The position numbers and the translations under genes are program-made. The notes under the pieces are model-generated. The model did not search any database and was not told where the DNA came from. It saw only the letters and a list, made by a program, of their open reading frames with translations. Below are positions 62,689-64,000 of a stretch of DNA of 64,000 nt, piece after piece. The first letter of the stretch is position 1; every line of letters begins with the position of its first letter. Location: assembly GCA_030812955.1 (NCBI GenBank), contig JAUSTR010000003.1, positions 62,001-126,000 of the forward strand, given 5' to 3'. Origin of the DNA: Bacillus alveayuensis. GTDB taxonomy: Bacteria; Bacillota; Bacilli; Bacillales; Aeribacillaceae.

Positions 62689-62838
62689 GACTCTTTTCTA
62701 AAAGATTGTTGCTTTACTATTACGATAGCTTTTCGACTGTCAAGCAAGCGAAACGTTCGGACAAATGTGATTTGTCCAACCACGTGCTTTGTTCGGTTCA
62801 TAGACAGTCGAAAAGCAACAAAGTTTACGAAAACAGCC
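62689..62838 (+). mobile_element. Family A element, copy A8 (internally deleted)
   Basis: 150 bp, GACTCTTTTCTAAAAGATTG to AAGTTTACGAAAACAGCC, with outer stem CTTTTCGACTGTC/GACAGTCGAAAAG and arm GGACAAATGTGATTTGTCC. The TCACGCTATAGCGTGA arm is missing. Flanks TTATAAAA (62681-62688) and TTAAAAAA (62839-62846) differ at one base. It sits between ptsI and the splB relic. Confidence 0.85.
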
Positions 62839-62841
62839 TTA

Positions 62842-62874
62842 AAAAAACAGCAAATGGAATTTTACCATTTGCTG
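62842..62874 (-). terminator. Terminator after ptsI
   Basis: CAGCAAATGG pairs with CCATTTGCTG around TAAAATT, followed by TTTTTTT on the minus strand. Confidence 0.9.
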
Positions 62875-62881
62875 TCCTTTT

Positions 62882-64000
62882 TTATAAATAAAATGTATTT
62901 TTCACAAATTCAACTACTTCTTCTGCTGTTCTCATGGCAAGAATTTTTTCTTTAAAACTTTCCGCTTCTTTTTTAGAAAGGTTTTTAATTTGAGAACGTG
63001 CTGGTAAAATGGATGTGGCACTCATGGAGAATTCGTCAAGTCCCAATCCTAAAAGAATAGGAATGGCGATTGGGTCGCCTGCCATTTCACCACACATCCC
63101 AACCCATTTTCCTTCTTTATGTGCAGCTTCAATCACAAATGAAATGAGTCGAATAATGGCTGGGTTGTACGGTTGGTATAAGTACGAAATACGTTCATTC
63201 ATACGATCTGCAGCCATCGTATATTGAATTAAATCGTTTGTCCCAATACTGAAGAAATCAACCTCTTTTGCAAATTGATCAGCTAAGACAGCTGTGGACG
63301 GAATTTCAACCATCATTCCAATTTCAATCTCATCGGAAACTTGAATTCCTTCCGTCATTAACTTCTCTTTTTCTTCCAACAAAATCGCTTTTGCTTGTCT
63401 AAATTCATCTAAAGTCGCAATCATAGGGAACATAATTTTCAAATTGCCATATTTACTTGCTCTAAGTAATGCTCGTAATTGTGTTCGGAACATTTCTTTC
63501 ATTTCGAGACAAAGGCGAATAGCCCGAAATCCTAAGAATGGATTCATTTCCTTTGGCAAATCTAAATAAGGAAGCTCTTTGTCTCCGCCAATGTCAAGAG
63601 TACGTACAACAACTGGCTTGCCATTCATTTTTTCTAAAACTGTTTTGTAAGCCTCAAACTGCTCATCTTCTGTTGGAAGTTGGTCTCTTCCCATGTATAA
63701 AAATTCGGTACGATATAGGCCAATGCCTTCTCCGCCATTTTCTAATACACCTTTCACATCCTCAGGTGTCCCAATATTAGCAGCAAGTTCAACGTGATGA
63801 CCGTCTTTTGAGATCGTTTCTTCATTAACAAGCTTGGCCCACTCGGCTTTTTGCTTTTCATATTCCTCTTTTTTCGCTTTATATTGTTCGATTATTTCAT
63901 TTGATGGATTGACGAATACTTTTCCATCTAAACCATCAACAATGACGAAATCGCCATTTTTAATTTGCGAAGTAGCTTCTTTTGTTCCAACGACTGCAGG
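62882..64000 (-). CDS. ptsI: PTS enzyme I, 3' part
   Basis: About 372 C-terminal residues; the frame is open to the window edge ([20 protein letters not shown] at the top), so the phospho-His domain lies outside. Seen: [65 protein letters not shown] and the PEP-site Cys in [14 protein letters not shown]. Enzyme I takes phosphate from PEP and passes it to HPr to start PTS sugar uptake. ptsH is expected just outside. A strong terminator follows. Confidence 0.96.
   Translation of the reverse strand, partial: PAVVGTKEATSQIKNGDFVIVDGLDGKVFVNPSNEIIEQYKAKKEEYEKQKAEWAKLVNEETISKDGHHVELAANIGTPEDVKGVLENGGEGIGLYRTEFLYMGRDQLPTEDEQFEAYKTVLEKMNGKPVVVRTLDIGGDKELPYLDLPKEMNPFLGFRAIRLCLEMKEMFRTQLRALLRASKYGNLKIMFPMIATLDEFRQAKAILLEEKEKLMTEGIQVSDEIEIGMMVEIPSTAVLADQFAKEVDFFSIGTNDLIQYTMAADRMNERISYLYQPYNPAIIRLISFVIEAAHKEGKWVGMCGEMAGDPIAIPILLGLGLDEFSMSATSILPARSQIKNLSKKEAESFKEKILAMRTAEEVVEFVKNTFYL

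Overview
The window is chromosomal DNA of a low-GC, endospore-forming Bacillaceae. The evidence is an H-type SASP, a KinA-like sporulation kinase, Bacillus-type SD sequences with frequent TTG/GTG starts, and matches to B. subtilis proteins recalled from memory. Much of it follows, in one direction, the B. subtilis segment mreBH-ampS ... yknWXYZ ... ykuVUTSRQ-ccpC-darB-fsrA-ykuIEDC-ykyB-cheV-patA-kinA-pbpH-ykwD-mcpC-ptsI. Accessory genes, gene losses and small transposon-like repeats interrupt that order.

Layout. 0-6.4 kb: 3' end of mreBH, a pirin, a succinate-semialdehyde-type dehydrogenase with the remnant of its probable sigma-54 activator, an acyl-CoA dehydrogenase, ampS and tRNA-Ser(CGA). 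6.6-16.7 kb: a zinc-ribbon membrane protein, a LysE exporter, a LytS/LytT two-component system followed by a CstA-type pyruvate/peptide permease and a coupled 52-aa membrane protein, an acyl-CoA ligase and a RodA/FtsW protein. 16.9-25.7 kb: yknWXYZ behind a sigma-W-type promoter, Fnr, a 21-bp tandem repeat, a membrane protein/TlpA pair, CtaG, hemolysin III and SspH. 25.7-38.8 kb: ykuV, ykuU, mscS (ykuT), ykuS, dapL, dapH, ccpC, an MFS pump, darB, an MBL hydrolase, a strong candidate for the iron-sparing sRNA FsrA, and ykuI. 39-64 kb: Tat-exported phosphoesterase, ppk/ppx, ykuD, ykuC, ykyB, cheV, a purine permease, truncated corA, patA, kinA, a decayed fatty-acid operon fused to a comB fragment, pbpH, ykwD, an SDR, mcpC, a splB relic and ptsI.

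The main non-genic content is a set of short non-autonomous elements. Family A has eight copies in 64 kb, imperfect terminal inverted repeats of about 28 bp, a multi-arm palindromic core and 8-bp A/T-rich target duplications. Family B has two copies with 10-bp duplications, one of them inserted inside a family A copy. A third type (E) lies between ykuU and ykuV, also with a 10-bp duplication. One family A copy without a target duplication sits at the break of the truncated regulator, consistent with deletion between copies. Other losses (comB/phosphotransferase, splB, an acyl-CoA dehydrogenase) are visible as fragments.

Functionally the window joins cell-wall elongation and hydrolysis (MreBH, RodA, PbpH, YkuD), chemotaxis (CheV, McpC, both with sigma-D-like promoters), redox and anaerobic control (Fnr, TlpA-like, CtaG, YkuU/YkuV), iron economy (FsrA), lysine/DAP synthesis, nucleotide second messengers (DarB, YkuI) and polyphosphate turnover. 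All family and synteny names come from recognition of the sequence; no database search was run.
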